DNA from: Anaerolineae bacterium
GTDB lineage: Bacteria; Chloroflexota; Anaerolineae; JAADDB01
Length of the DNA stretch: 28,014 bases
NCBI GenBank assembly: GCA_015486895.1
Contig: WFQT01000383.1
Location: forward strand, 1-28,014
Direction of reading: 5' to 3'
Shown here: positions 1-8,085 of the stretch, piece after piece
Layout: each line of letters begins with the position of its first letter
How positions within the stretch are numbered: position 1 is the first letter of the stretch
Notes under the pieces: generated by a model
Databases searched by the model: none
The model's input: only the letters and a program-made list of their open reading frames with translations
Told to the model about the DNA's origin: nothing
Made by a program: the position numbers and the translations under genes

Positions 1-123
1 CCCAAGAATAGAACACAGATCAGAAAAAACCAGTGCTCGTCAGCGGCATCAGCGTTCTCTATAATCCCTGAAAGAATCAGCGAAGATCAGCGTTACGAAC
101 GCAGATGACGCAGATAGCATGAT
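1..123. repeat. ATCAGCG-type dispersed repeat upstream of the epimerase
   Basis: This leader has no credible gene. It is made of recurring short words: ATCAGCG or close variants around 47-56, 78-85 and 86-93, then GAACGCAGATGACGCAGAT at about 99-117. I recall near-identical wording (on the other strand, CTGCGTCATCTGCGTTC and AACGCTGATCTTCGCTGAT) as a common intergenic repeat in Chloroflexota-like genomes; that is memory, not a search. It ends just before the ribosome-binding site of the first gene. No promoter could be assigned. Confidence 0.5.
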
Positions 124-125
124 TT

Positions 126-132
126 GAGGAGG
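126..132 (+). promoter_or_regulatory. Ribosome-binding site deciding a TTG start
   Basis: GAGGAGG lies six bases before TTG at 139. A TTG at 124 in the same frame would put this strong Shine-Dalgarno inside the coding region and has no site of its own. The 139 start also gives the usual SDR N-terminus, with the first beta strand (TYLVTG) at residues 3-8. Confidence 0.7.
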
Positions 133-138
133 CTCTTT

Positions 139-1116
139 TTGGCAACTTATCTCGTAACAGGTGTTGCCGGTTTCATTGCATCGAAGGTGGCAGAGTTTTT
201 GCTGGCCGATGGTCACACGGTGGTGGGGGTTGACAATCTCAATGACGCCTACGACGTGCGGCTGAAGCACTGGCGGCTCGATCAGATCAAAGATCATCCC
301 AAATTCGTTTTTCAACGTCTGGATATCACCGAACGTGAAACGTTAAAACGTTCAACGTTCAACGTTCATCATTTTGACGCTGTCATCAACCTGGCGGCCT
401 GGGCCGGCGTGCGGCGCTCGGTGGAAAATCCTTGGGTGTATATCGACACTAACGTCACCGGCACGCTGAACTTGCTGGAAATGTGCAAAGAGTCTGGTGT
501 CGAGAAGTTTGTGCTGGCTTCTACGTCCAGTCTCTACGGAAAGGACAACCCCATGCCCTATCGGGAGGATGCCAACACCAACCATCCGCTATCGCCTTAT
601 GCAGCCTCGAAGAAGGCAGCAGAGGCGCTTTGTTACACTTACCATTACCTGTACGGGATTGACGTGACGGTGTTTCGCTATTTCACTGTGTATGGACCGG
701 CAGGACGGCCCGATATGAGTCTATTTCGCTTTGTGCAGTGGATCAGCGAAGGCCGACCCGTGACGGTTTTCGGTGATGGGCAGCAGTCGCGAGATTTCAC
801 CTACGTGGATGACATTGCCAGGGGCACCATTGCCGGGTTGAAGCCGCTGGGTTACGAGGTCATCAACCTGGGTTCCGATACACCGGTGGTGCTGATGGAC
901 GCCATACGGCTGGTGGAGAGACTGGTAGGAAAGAAGGCGAACATCGAGTACAAGCCCCGGCATCCGGCGGATGTGCTGGCCACGTGGGCAGACATTAGCA
1001 AAGCGGAACGATTGTTGGGCTGGCGACCGCAAACCACTTACCGGGGAGGAATAGCCCATTTGGTTGGTTGGTACCAAGAACATCGCGATTGGGCGAAGCA
1101 GGTAGTGACCGAATAG
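139..1116 (+). CDS. UDP-glucuronate 4-epimerase-like NAD-dependent epimerase (SDR)
   Basis: Predicted cytoplasmic extended SDR of 325 aa, probably interconverting UDP-glucuronate and UDP-galacturonate to supply a uronic acid for the glycan. Seen: nucleotide-binding motif GVAGFIAS (about residues 9-16, third glycine replaced by alanine), a DNLNDAYDVRLKHWRL segment typical of glucuronate epimerases, serine-rich STSSLYG near 130, catalytic YAASK (Y154, K158) and RDFTYVDDI in the C-terminal half. Length is normal. The start is TTG 139, chosen by the GAGGAGG site. An AACGTT-heptad repeat lies in frame at 339-366, coding a short segment before HFDAVINLAA. The flippase gene follows after 10 bp, suggesting one operon. 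The SDR family is secure; the exact sugar substrate is inferred from motif resemblance and could be another UDP-hexose epimerase. Confidence 0.85.
   Translation: MATYLVTGVAGFIASKVAEFLLADGHTVVGVDNLNDAYDVRLKHWRLDQIKDHPKFVFQRLDITERETLKRSTFNVHHFDAVINLAAWAGVRRSVENPWVYIDTNVTGTLNLLEMCKESGVEKFVLASTSSLYGKDNPMPYREDANTNHPLSPYAASKKAAEALCYTYHYLYGIDVTVFRYFTVYGPAGRPDMSLFRFVQWISEGRPVTVFGDGQQSRDFTYVDDIARGTIAGLKPLGYEVINLGSDTPVVLMDAIRLVERLVGKKANIEYKPRHPADVLATWADISKAERLLGWRPQTTYRGGIAHLVGWYQEHRDWAKQVVTE
339..366. repeat. AACGTT heptad repeat inside the epimerase gene
   Basis: AACGTT occurs at 339, 347, 354 and 361, giving spacings of 8, 7 and 7 and a TTCAACG heptad phase. It is translated in frame as the segment around TLKRSTFNV. 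The protein is hardly longer than normal here, so the repeat appears to have replaced family sequence rather than only lengthened it. Confidence 0.6.
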
Positions 1117-1126
1117 TACATACATA

Positions 1127-2692
1127 ATGCAACCAGAAGTAGTGGTTTTTGAGGCCAAAGAGCAGGTAGATTCTGTTAAGCTTCGTGAAGGAAGCTTGAC
1201 ACGACGTGCTGCGTTAACTTTCGTGAGCAGCATGCTCCGACAAGGGGCAGGTTTTGTGGTAAGCTTTGTCGTCACGCCGATTGTCATTGGAGGACTAGGG
1301 GCCGAATTATACGGGGCTTGGATGATGATCCAGCAAACGGTTGGCTACGTGGCGCTTAGCGACCTGCGCCCGGTAGGTACCCTCAAGTTTACCCTGGCCG
1401 TTCGGCAACATATAGATGATGTCGGGGAGAAGCGTCGGCAGATTGGGGCATCGCTCTTGGTCTGGGCTGCCACTTTTCCGTTCATCTTAGTCATAGGCGG
1501 GGGTGTTGTTTGGGCTGCTCCCTTTATCATCCGAACTTCGGCGGAGCACTTGCGGGATGTTCGCGTTGCGATGGCACTGGCAATACTAAGCGTTGCGCTG
1601 GGTCGGATACTCTCTCTGCCAGCGAATGTCCTGCGTGGCATGAATCTGGACTACAAAGCAATGGGGTTAGATGCCGCCACGATCCTGGTAGGTGGAGCTC
1701 TGAGTGCTGTAGCTATTTGGACCGGTTGGGGATTGCCCGGTGTAGCTGCGGCGAGCATTGCTGGGGTTATCCTCAACGGTGGTGTCCGTTTTCTGGTTGC
1801 AAGGCGGGTCTTGCCCTGGTTTGGCGCAGAGCGTCCTACCCGACAGGAATTGATTGTCTTCACTAAGTTAAGTGGGTGGCTTTTCCTCTCCGCTTTGAGC
1901 GGACTTCTGTTGAACGCAAGTGATTTTCTTTTATTGGGTATCATATTGGGCCCATCCGCATCAGCCGTTTACGCCACGACAGGGGCCGTGTTGCGGCTGA
2001 CAAGCCGTCCCATCTCACAGTTGTTGGGCTCAGGGGGCCCAGGAATCGCTGAATTATGCGGGCGAAGAGAGTGGCTTCGTGTGCAGAAGGTGCGCACAGA
2101 GCTCCACGTGGCTGCCGTTACGCTTATGACTGTGGTAGGCGTGGGGGTGCTGATTCTAAACAGACCATTTCTGAGCCTGTGGATTGGGCATGGCTTTTAT
2201 GCCGGCAACGCTACTAACTTGTTATTGGTTTTAGTAGCATTTGAGACTGTGTTATTTCGGATTGATAGTGTGATTGTAGATAGTATGTTGGAGTTCCGAC
2301 GGAAAGCTTTGGCTGTATTAATCAGTGGAGCATTCTCTCTATTTGCGAGCGGATTAATGTCTTATGCTTGGGGAATAGTGGGCATGGCATTGGGAATGTT
2401 CTTAGGGCGTCTTGGTTTGATAATCTACCTCCCGGCTCTAATAACGCTTCATACTGGAGACTCTATGACAGATTATCTCCGTTCGATTATCCGACCGCTT
2501 GTTACAGCATGCTTGTTGTTTATCGTAGCATATGTAGGGTCCTCTACGTTACAGCCAGCTACTTGGCTTTCATTCTTTATTTATATGATTACCGTTTTCT
2601 TTATTACAGCTAGCCTAATGGGGAGCATCGGCCTCAGTGGGCGTCAACGCCAGATGCTGCTTAAGCGTGTTGCTGGATTAATCTCAACATGA
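1127..2692 (+). CDS. Wzx-type polysaccharide flippase (MATE/MOP superfamily)
   Basis: Predicted polytopic inner-membrane protein of 521 aa that would move undecaprenyl-linked repeat units across the membrane. Seen: a short charged N-terminus of about 25 residues, then RRAALTFVSSMLRQGAGFVVSFVVTPIVIGG-type entry into the first two helices (the characteristic MOP-family opening), followed by regularly spaced hydrophobic stretches to the C-terminus, consistent with 12-14 membrane helices. The LYGAWMM motif after helix 2 is typical of polysaccharide exporters. It follows the epimerase by 10 bp. No clear Shine-Dalgarno precedes ATG 1127, so coupling to the epimerase is possible. Codon choice becomes more A+T-rich towards its 3' half, the start of the lower-GC variable block. 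Family confidence is high; the transported glycan is unknown. Confidence 0.85.
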   Translation: MQPEVVVFEAKEQVDSVKLREGSLTRRAALTFVSSMLRQGAGFVVSFVVTPIVIGGLGAELYGAWMMIQQTVGYVALSDLRPVGTLKFTLAVRQHIDDVGEKRRQIGASLLVWAATFPFILVIGGGVVWAAPFIIRTSAEHLRDVRVAMALAILSVALGRILSLPANVLRGMNLDYKAMGLDAATILVGGALSAVAIWTGWGLPGVAAASIAGVILNGGVRFLVARRVLPWFGAERPTRQELIVFTKLSGWLFLSALSGLLLNASDFLLLGIILGPSASAVYATTGAVLRLTSRPISQLLGSGGPGIAELCGRREWLRVQKVRTELHVAAVTLMTVVGVGVLILNRPFLSLWIGHGFYAGNATNLLLVLVAFETVLFRIDSVIVDSMLEFRRKALAVLISGAFSLFASGLMSYAWGIVGMALGMFLGRLGLIIYLPALITLHTGDSMTDYLRSIIRPLVTACLLFIVAYVGSSTLQPATWLSFFIYMITVFFITASLMGSIGLSGRQRQMLLKRVAGLIST

Positions 2693-3008
2693 GATAACTA
2701 TTCAGGATGATTTCTGACTGCATCCGTTCTATCGGAATCTCCCCGCAGCCAGTACCATCTGAACAGTTACAATAAGATTTGACTCTACTGAAAAAAGGTC
2801 CTCTGCTCTGCCCTTATCGGTGGGGAGAAGTAAGCAAAAACACACTATTGTCAGCGAGTCTATCCCTACATTCCACTGCTTGTGCGGTGAAAGTGGGGCA
2901 CTGGGCCTGCTGACTCCGCCAACCTGGAGTTTTTCATGGGAGTCAGAGTTTAATTTAATTACACCTGAGAAGCCGATAGGTGATCACTGTTACCAGGGGT
3001 AAGGAAGT
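2693..3008. other. Intergenic region without a supported gene
   Basis: 316 bp between the flippase and the first methyltransferase. A 60-codon + strand frame from GTG 2820 to 3002 is open, but has no ribosome-binding site and no recognisable motif; I treat it as chance or a degraded remnant. No convincing promoter or terminator is visible. A GGGGTAAGGA purine run at 2996-3005 serves the next gene. Confidence 0.5.
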
Positions 3009-3758
3009 ATGGCAACAAACGTGAAAGTAGACAATTGGCGAAGATTTGCAATAAAGATTGCTGATTTGATATTCATTCATGTTTACTCAGTTGGCGCCCG
3101 CGCTTTGCGCCGGTACCATCCTGAGTGGCATAATAGACGTTGGTCAAACGCGGAGTTGCGACGTTGGGGGCGGTTGTTCACAGGAGATGTGATAAACGTA
3201 TCTGGATGGGACGATCGTGATAAAGAAGGGGGTTGCTATTCCGACTATTTCCCGAACAAGGCATCTTACACTATTTCTAATATCAGTGGTGCTCGTGGAG
3301 CGACAGGTGCTAAGAACGAGATATACCTTGATCTTTTGGAAGAACTACCACAGGATTTAATACGTAAATTCGATGTTGTATTTAATCACACGACGTTGGA
3401 GCATATTTACAATATCAGGAAAGCAGTAGCAAATCTGCGCTCCCTGTCAAGGGATATCGTCGTGATTATTGTCCCCTTCTTGCAGCCAGTCCATTGGGAA
3501 CCAGGGTCATTCTTAGACTATTGGAGACCAACGCCATTTGCATTACGAGAAATGTTTAGGGAAAATGGCCTTGAAGTTGTCTACTGGGCAAATAATGACA
3601 ATCCTGTATACCCTGTATATCTCTTTTGTGTAGCAACACGTCGTCCAAAGAAGTGGCGCCGCTTTTTCCCCCGAATCGCAACTCCGACAATGGATGACGC
3701 TCCAGGTCATTGTTGGTATAACCATAGACTACCTTCAAGCAGAGGTGATTGTGATTAG
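3009..3758 (+). CDS. SAM-methyltransferase-like protein with degenerate motif I
   Basis: Soluble protein of 249 aa resembling type-11 class I methyltransferases. Seen: VINVSGW at 61-67 where the glycine-rich SAM-binding motif I should be, so that motif is poor; FDVVFNHTTLEHIYN at about 121-135, matching the motif around the fourth beta strand (compare CCEVLEHI in the next gene); IIVPFLQPVHWEP and DYWRPTPFALREMF at about 153-183, the same C-terminal signature as the next gene (VPFLYPLHGDP and DYTRFTPDALRDM). It abuts that gene exactly (TAG then ATG). The two look like diverged paralogues. This copy may be a weak or inactive enzyme, or a partner subunit. Alternative: a glycan-modifying enzyme with another cofactor. 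The fold assignment is by motif pattern only. Confidence 0.65.
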   Translation: MATNVKVDNWRRFAIKIADLIFIHVYSVGARALRRYHPEWHNRRWSNAELRRWGRLFTGDVINVSGWDDRDKEGGCYSDYFPNKASYTISNISGARGATGAKNEIYLDLLEELPQDLIRKFDVVFNHTTLEHIYNIRKAVANLRSLSRDIVVIIVPFLQPVHWEPGSFLDYWRPTPFALREMFRENGLEVVYWANNDNPVYPVYLFCVATRRPKKWRRFFPRIATPTMDDAPGHCWYNHRLPSSRGDCD

Positions 3759-4388
3759 ATGAAACCCCATTCATTTGCGCGAAACTTTATCACGTACCGG
3801 CGGTATTTGTTGGATCAATTGCTTTCTGAAAACAGTGCACTTATGCGTGGATTGGTGGTAGACATAGGAGGAAAGAAAAGAAATCGACGCGGTAGTTTCA
3901 TGCCACCAGAAGGAAATGGGACCAGGTGGATTTATCTCAACATAGATATAGAAGTTGCTCCGGATGTGATAGGAAACGCAGAGATACTTCCTCTGAAATC
4001 TAATTCGGTCGACTGCGTAGTGTGTTGTGAGGTTCTTGAACACATTAAGCATCCGGAAAGATGCTGTGCTGAGATGTTCCGAATTCTCAAGCCCGGGGGA
4101 GTGTTAATCTTGTCCGTTCCTTTTTTGTATCCCCTCCACGGTGACCCAAATGATTATACCCGATTTACACCTGATGCCTTGCGCGATATGTGCAAGGGAT
4201 TTGAAAACTTGACTATTATTCCCATGGGGGGATGGTTAGGTACAGTGGGAATGCTGTCCGAGATAAGCAAGTTCAGACAAAAAGATGGTGCTTTCTCTTT
4301 TTACCAGGATCACGCTCAGAAGCGGTACTATGACGCTTGGGTAAGTCTTGGAGGTAAGCAAAGTGATATGCATGGGACAATTTGCTAA
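3759..4388 (+). CDS. Class I SAM-dependent methyltransferase (type 11)
   Basis: Probable glycan or lipid-carrier methyltransferase of 209 aa in the cytoplasm. Seen: motif I VVDIGGKK at 33-40, NAEILPLKSNSVDCVVCCEVLEHI at about 73-96 (motifs II and III), RILKPGGVLILSVPF (post-III strand) and DYTRFTPDAL. ATG 3759 begins directly after the preceding stop codon, so the pair is translationally linked. The C-terminus looks short and unusual: after the GWLG segment it ends in a polar stretch without the usual closing beta strands. I found no clear continuation in other frames down to 4489. The catalytic core is complete, so activity is plausible; the acceptor is unknown. Confidence 0.8.
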   Translation: MKPHSFARNFITYRRYLLDQLLSENSALMRGLVVDIGGKKRNRRGSFMPPEGNGTRWIYLNIDIEVAPDVIGNAEILPLKSNSVDCVVCCEVLEHIKHPERCCAEMFRILKPGGVLILSVPFLYPLHGDPNDYTRFTPDALRDMCKGFENLTIIPMGGWLGTVGMLSEISKFRQKDGAFSFYQDHAQKRYYDAWVSLGGKQSDMHGTIC

Positions 4389-4489
4389 CATGGACATATG
4401 CATTATGTCTTGAAATGCTAGGGGTAGCAAGTACGTTGGGGTGGCGAGAGAGTATCCCATAGAAGTGCACCCTCAATACTAAGGACAGC

Positions 4490-5479
4490 ATGAGAATCTG
4501 TATATGGTTTAGAACGACAAAGTCAGCTTGGGGCGGAAGTAACACTTTCCTCCGCACGCTAAGCCAACAATTAGAACGATCAGGCCATGAGGTTATTCAG
4601 TGGCCATCCTACGATGTTGACCTTGTACTTCTAAACAGTTGGTCGGCCGGTCCCGGCCGTCGTACACGGCTAGGACAAATAGAAGAAGTGAGACGAACGG
4701 GGAGAGCATCTGTACTGGGTCGTGTTTTGCCATTGATATTTTGGAACTTGATTGCTAAGAAAGGACCGCCAATTGTTCATCGCGCTGATGGCATCGCTCA
4801 CCTTTATGGGAGAAAAGACACGAGTGTTGATAGTCTTCAGTTCGAGATCACTCAATTAGCAGACTATGTAGTCTTTCAAAGCGAGTATTCCAAGGATATT
4901 TTTGCTCAATTTGGTGTACGACCACGGTATTGGTCTGTCATTTACAATGGTGTGGATGGAGATATTTTTTATCCTGCAACTCGGTCCAGTTATCCGCACA
5001 ATCCTCTTCGAGTGGCAGCAGTTTCGTGGTCACAGAATCCCATGAAGGGGTTTGAATGGTTACCACGTCTCGCAGACTTGCCAAATGTCGAAGTGCGATT
5101 CATTGGCCGATGGTGCCCGTCAGTCTCACCGGGCAATGTTCAGCTTCTCGGTGTCAAAACATCAGAACAATTAGCGGATATTTTGCGTGATTCGGACGCC
5201 CTCGTTCAGCCAGCTAGAAATGAGGCCTGTTCGAACGTTATTCTCGAAGGGCTTGCGTGTGGTCTCCCTGTTATTTATTGTGACTCGGGCGGCAACAAGG
5301 AACTTGCTGGCGATTTTGGAATATCCCTACACGATAACTTGCCTCAACTTATCGACGAGTTGAAGGAACGATACTCAGAATTGCGTAGCAAAGTCTTATC
5401 TGCCAGGCCTCAATTCCTGATTCAGCACTCTGCGGCACAGTATGTTAGAGTTTTTAAGCAAGTCTTGAGCACTCGCTAG
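4490..5479 (+). CDS. Glycosyltransferase family 4
   Basis: GT-B retaining glycosyltransferase of 329 aa, expected at the cytoplasmic membrane face, transferring a sugar from a nucleotide donor to the lipid-linked glycan. Seen: N-terminal WGGSNTFLRTLSQQL (acceptor-domain glycine loop, 14-28), VIYNGVDGDIFYP at about 150-162 (inter-domain motif), and the donor-site E-x7-E with E245 and E253 in NEACSNVILEGLACGLP, followed by the conserved DSGGNKEL. It is somewhat shorter than the 370-400 aa typical of GT4. AAGGA at 4481 is four bases before ATG 4490. The next gene starts three bases after its stop. Donor and linkage cannot be read from the sequence. Confidence 0.85.
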   Translation: MRICIWFRTTKSAWGGSNTFLRTLSQQLERSGHEVIQWPSYDVDLVLLNSWSAGPGRRTRLGQIEEVRRTGRASVLGRVLPLIFWNLIAKKGPPIVHRADGIAHLYGRKDTSVDSLQFEITQLADYVVFQSEYSKDIFAQFGVRPRYWSVIYNGVDGDIFYPATRSSYPHNPLRVAAVSWSQNPMKGFEWLPRLADLPNVEVRFIGRWCPSVSPGNVQLLGVKTSEQLADILRDSDALVQPARNEACSNVILEGLACGLPVIYCDSGGNKELAGDFGISLHDNLPQLIDELKERYSELRSKVLSARPQFLIQHSAAQYVRVFKQVLSTR

Positions 5480-5482
5480 GCA

Positions 5483-6532
5483 ATGTGTAGAAACTACTCC
5501 AGCTTAGGGAGAGTAACATGGTTTGTGCCTGATAGGCGATCATCTTGGATTAGTCGTATTCTTCGAAGACCATGTTGGCATCCCGATCATGCTCTAGCAA
5601 GCGTTTGGATTAGAGGTTACCAAATTGCCCCTTATCTTTGTAACATGGGTTGGCAAGTCAGATGTAATGTTTTAGATCCCTTACCCGATGTTGCAATATT
5701 CTTAAGACGATACCGGGCAGAGGATGTATCGTTAGCTCGTAGGTTGAAGTCTTTAGGAGTGAAAATTGTAGTAGATGTTGTCGTAAATTACTTTGATTGC
5801 AGAGATGGGACAATAGAAGGCGTTGGCCGTGCGTCCCGAGAGCAAGTTGACAATTTCCGAAGACTGGTTGATTTAGCAGATCAAGTTTGGGCCGTGTCTC
5901 CCTTTTTGCAGCAGATAGCGTCGCAATTTCATCCGAAGGTGTATTTTGTTTCGGATTCAGTAGACCCTGCGCATTTTGATCATCGCCTGCATACCAAGAA
6001 AACGATACGCCCGCCTTTTGTCTTGGGATGGGCCGGAGTAGCCTCCAAGGCAGCGGCACTTGCCGATCTGGCACCCATTTTGAAACCGCTGGTTAATGCA
6101 AGGCGAGTGCGAGTTCTGGTTGTGAGTGAAAAACGTCCGGTCTTGGGATTCCCATTTCAGTTCCGTCGTTGGTGGTACTCTAGGTTTCCAAGAGACATTG
6201 CAGTTTGTGACCTATGCATTGCCCCCCGTACTGTCAAGAATGATTATGAGCGAGGGCACAGCATTTTCAAGATCGGGGTGTTTATGACCATGGGTGTTCC
6301 CGCTCTTGCCGGTCCAGTTCCGGCATACGATCTTCTCCTTGGCGATGGGAGTGCGGGGGCAATATGTAAGTCGACAGAAGAATGGGCTTACCACCTATCA
6401 CGGTTCCTCTCCGACTCGCATTTGCAGAATACTTGGAGCAAGAACGCCCGAAGAAAGATGCTTCCTTTTACAACACCTCGAATCGCCCAGAAAGTTAGTA
6501 AGTTGCTTAGCTACTTGGTTACAGGAGCCTGA
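5483..6532 (+). CDS. GT-B-fold glycosyltransferase, divergent GT4/GT1-like
   Basis: 349 aa. Seen: an inter-domain VYFVSDSVDPAHF motif at about 153-165 that matches the usual PNGVD-type segment, then PFVLGWAGVASK (start of the nucleotide-binding domain, near 179-190), and DLCIAPRTVKNDYERGHSIFKIGVFMTMGVPALA at about 233-266. The last segment replaces the canonical E-x7-E region with KNDYERGHSIFK, as in some divergent family members that use an acidic residue followed by S-x-FK. ATG 5483 lies three bases after the preceding stop. The 3' end carries the AGGAG (6523) that serves the following methyltransferase, so these genes are probably one operon. The GT-B fold is fairly sure; family number and substrate are not. 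Confidence 0.7.
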   Translation: MCRNYSSLGRVTWFVPDRRSSWISRILRRPCWHPDHALASVWIRGYQIAPYLCNMGWQVRCNVLDPLPDVAIFLRRYRAEDVSLARRLKSLGVKIVVDVVVNYFDCRDGTIEGVGRASREQVDNFRRLVDLADQVWAVSPFLQQIASQFHPKVYFVSDSVDPAHFDHRLHTKKTIRPPFVLGWAGVASKAAALADLAPILKPLVNARRVRVLVVSEKRPVLGFPFQFRRWWYSRFPRDIAVCDLCIAPRTVKNDYERGHSIFKIGVFMTMGVPALAGPVPAYDLLLGDGSAGAICKSTEEWAYHLSRFLSDSHLQNTWSKNARRKMLPFTTPRIAQKVSKLLSYLVTGA

Positions 6533-6537
6533 AAGTA

Positions 6538-7470
6538 ATGGTAGTTCTATCTGTGAAGGAAAAACTTTCTCAACTGGGCGTAACAGTCAGAGAAGATGCA
6601 ATCGAAAACTTTAGACATTTGGCACGTATAACTGCCTTAAAGCACTCAGTAGGAGGACGTTTCCACTCAGGCCACTGGTGGCGGGGCCCCTTACTTTATG
6701 CCCTAGTCAGGTATTACAAACCACGATATGTCCTTGAATTCGGGACAGGCCGAGGGTATGGGGCAGCTTGTATGGCTCAGGCGTCACTGGATGGTGACTT
6801 TACATGCACCGTTTACACTATCGACGTGGTACCGCCAACGCAACCTCAGTTATGGGCTATTAATGAAGGGAATGGTCCGGAAGTCAGGACGCTGTCACTT
6901 GCCCAGGTGTGGGCCAAGCATCTACCATCAGAGTTAACGAACCGCATTTATATTCTGACAGGTGATTCGCTATCCGTTATGAACTCGTGGCGTAAGATAG
7001 GCCTGCCTCAAATTGATTTCTGCTTCATTGATGGAGGGCATGATTATTGGACCGTAAAGCATGATTTTATAACGGCGCTGATGGTTGCCAATCCAGGATG
7101 CACTTTTGTTTTTGATGACTACACGGAGCGAAGAGGATATGGAGTTAAACGCTTGGTTGATCAGGAGATTGTTCCGAAGGTTCCATTGGAGGCGGTTGAA
7201 GTCATTGATATATTGTCGCATGACAAAACAATGTACGGTGAGGATGTTCCTCATAAAATGGCGTTATTGCAGGGCGAATATGTAACCACTGTGCCCCTAA
7301 ATCAATTTTATTCGAGTAAGTATGTGCGGCGATTTATGCTTAGATATGTTATCTATGCCTGGTCTAGAAGCGCTGCCCTAAAAGTAAAGCCATTCGTTGA
7401 ACGTGCACAGTCCGCGTGGCGCTTCCTTGGAGAGAGTACGCTACGAAAGAGAGGTACCAATGACGCTTGA
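6538..7470 (+). CDS. Class I SAM-dependent methyltransferase (Methyltransf_24-like)
   Basis: 310 aa. Seen: motif I VLEFGTGRGYG at 65-75, the acidic end of strand beta2 in YTIDVVPP near 93-100, and the family hallmark FIDGGHDYW at 163-171, a metal- or substrate-binding stretch in macrocin-O-methyltransferase and cephalosporin-hydroxylase-like enzymes. The downstream segment FVFDDYTERRGYGVKRLVDQ also fits this group. The C-terminal 60 residues are basic and may be a membrane-proximal tail. Likely role: O-methylation of a sugar in the repeat unit. It starts five bases after the preceding stop, with AGGAG ten bases upstream. It is the last gene before a 600-bp gap, so may end a transcription unit. 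Confidence 0.8.
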   Translation: MVVLSVKEKLSQLGVTVREDAIENFRHLARITALKHSVGGRFHSGHWWRGPLLYALVRYYKPRYVLEFGTGRGYGAACMAQASLDGDFTCTVYTIDVVPPTQPQLWAINEGNGPEVRTLSLAQVWAKHLPSELTNRIYILTGDSLSVMNSWRKIGLPQIDFCFIDGGHDYWTVKHDFITALMVANPGCTFVFDDYTERRGYGVKRLVDQEIVPKVPLEAVEVIDILSHDKTMYGEDVPHKMALLQGEYVTTVPLNQFYSSKYVRRFMLRYVIYAWSRSAALKVKPFVERAQSAWRFLGESTLRKRGTNDA

Positions 7471-7717
7471 TACCCCGTAACCTCCGTAGTCGATAGTCTT
7501 CAGAGCTTGTTTGGGAATTACTTGCCAAAATGGGAGTTTGTCCTAATATTTACCTGAATACTACGGAGGTAGGAGGATAGCTATACATTGCAAGCATTAC
7601 GGTTGATCCGACCAAATTCCAGTTTCAGCTATTTGTTTCCATGCTTCGACGGTTCATCGAGCGACTCTACGGGGCTATTATCACAGCACCTTTAGCCGCG
7701 CTCCCTCTCTGAAAATC
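7471..7717. other. Gap with inverted repeat and IS-end-like motif
   Basis: Non-coding in all frames for any recognisable protein. It holds an 11-bp perfect inverted repeat (ACCTCCGTAGT at 7480-7490, ACTACGGAGGT at 7560-7570), and inside it GAGCTTGTTTGGGAATTA at 7503-7520. The latter matches GAGCTTGCTTGGGAACTA at 15614-15631 at 16 of 18 positions. The remaining 150 bp may contain decayed 5' parts of the glycosyltransferase remnant that follows. Confidence 0.5.
7480..7570. repeat. 91-bp region bounded by 11-bp inverted repeats
   Basis: Arms ACCTCCGTAGT and ACTACGGAGGT are exact reverse complements with about 69 bases between them. It begins ten bases after the methyltransferase stop. The loop is too long for an ordinary intrinsic terminator and no T-run follows; a decayed insertion-element footprint is at least as likely. 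Confidence 0.5.
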
Positions 7718-7968
7718 GTGAATTACTGGATTTCTTTGATGGCCGCGAGCCTGGTATTCGTAGTTACAAGAAGCGATGGCGATTACTTGATTCGAACGCA
7801 CGGCGTTCTTCCCGAACAGATAAAGGTTGTACCGAATCCAATTAATACTCATCGTTTCAGGTTACTACCAGAGATGAAACGGGCCAGGGCTCGTCATCTA
7901 CGTCGGACGGCTGTCGGCCGAAAAGAATGTGGCTCCTTATAGACGCTTGTAGCCAAATAGAAGGTGCC
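7718..7968 (+). pseudogene. Frameshifted remnant of a GT4 glycosyltransferase
   Basis: Three GT4 signature segments occur in the right order but in three frames. In the first frame, VTRSDGDYLIRTHGVLPEQI and VVPNPINTHRF (about 7766-7860) give the inter-domain hinge. Shifted by one, 7893-7934 reads VIYVGRLSAEKNVA, the classic start of the donor domain. Shifted again, 7933-7968 reads LLIDACSQIEGA. Nothing recognisable as the E-x7-E donor site follows, and the N-terminal domain is absent or decayed (a weak LRRFIERLYG near 7644 may be part of it). At least two indels and both ends missing make this a dead gene. Sequencing error could explain single indels but not the missing ends. Confidence 0.75.
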
Positions 7969-8085
7969 CAATGTAGGTCATCGGAACCGGTTTGTCAAAA
8001 GTCCAATCGGAAGGCAGTGATCGGCTCTGTCGCTTTTGCTGAAAGGTAGCAGGTGACTTGATAAGTATGGCAAGTGGAGAGTAAG

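Noticed and set aside
2820..3002. 60-aa + strand open frame before the first methyltransferase
   Set aside because: No ribosome-binding site, no recognisable motif, short length.
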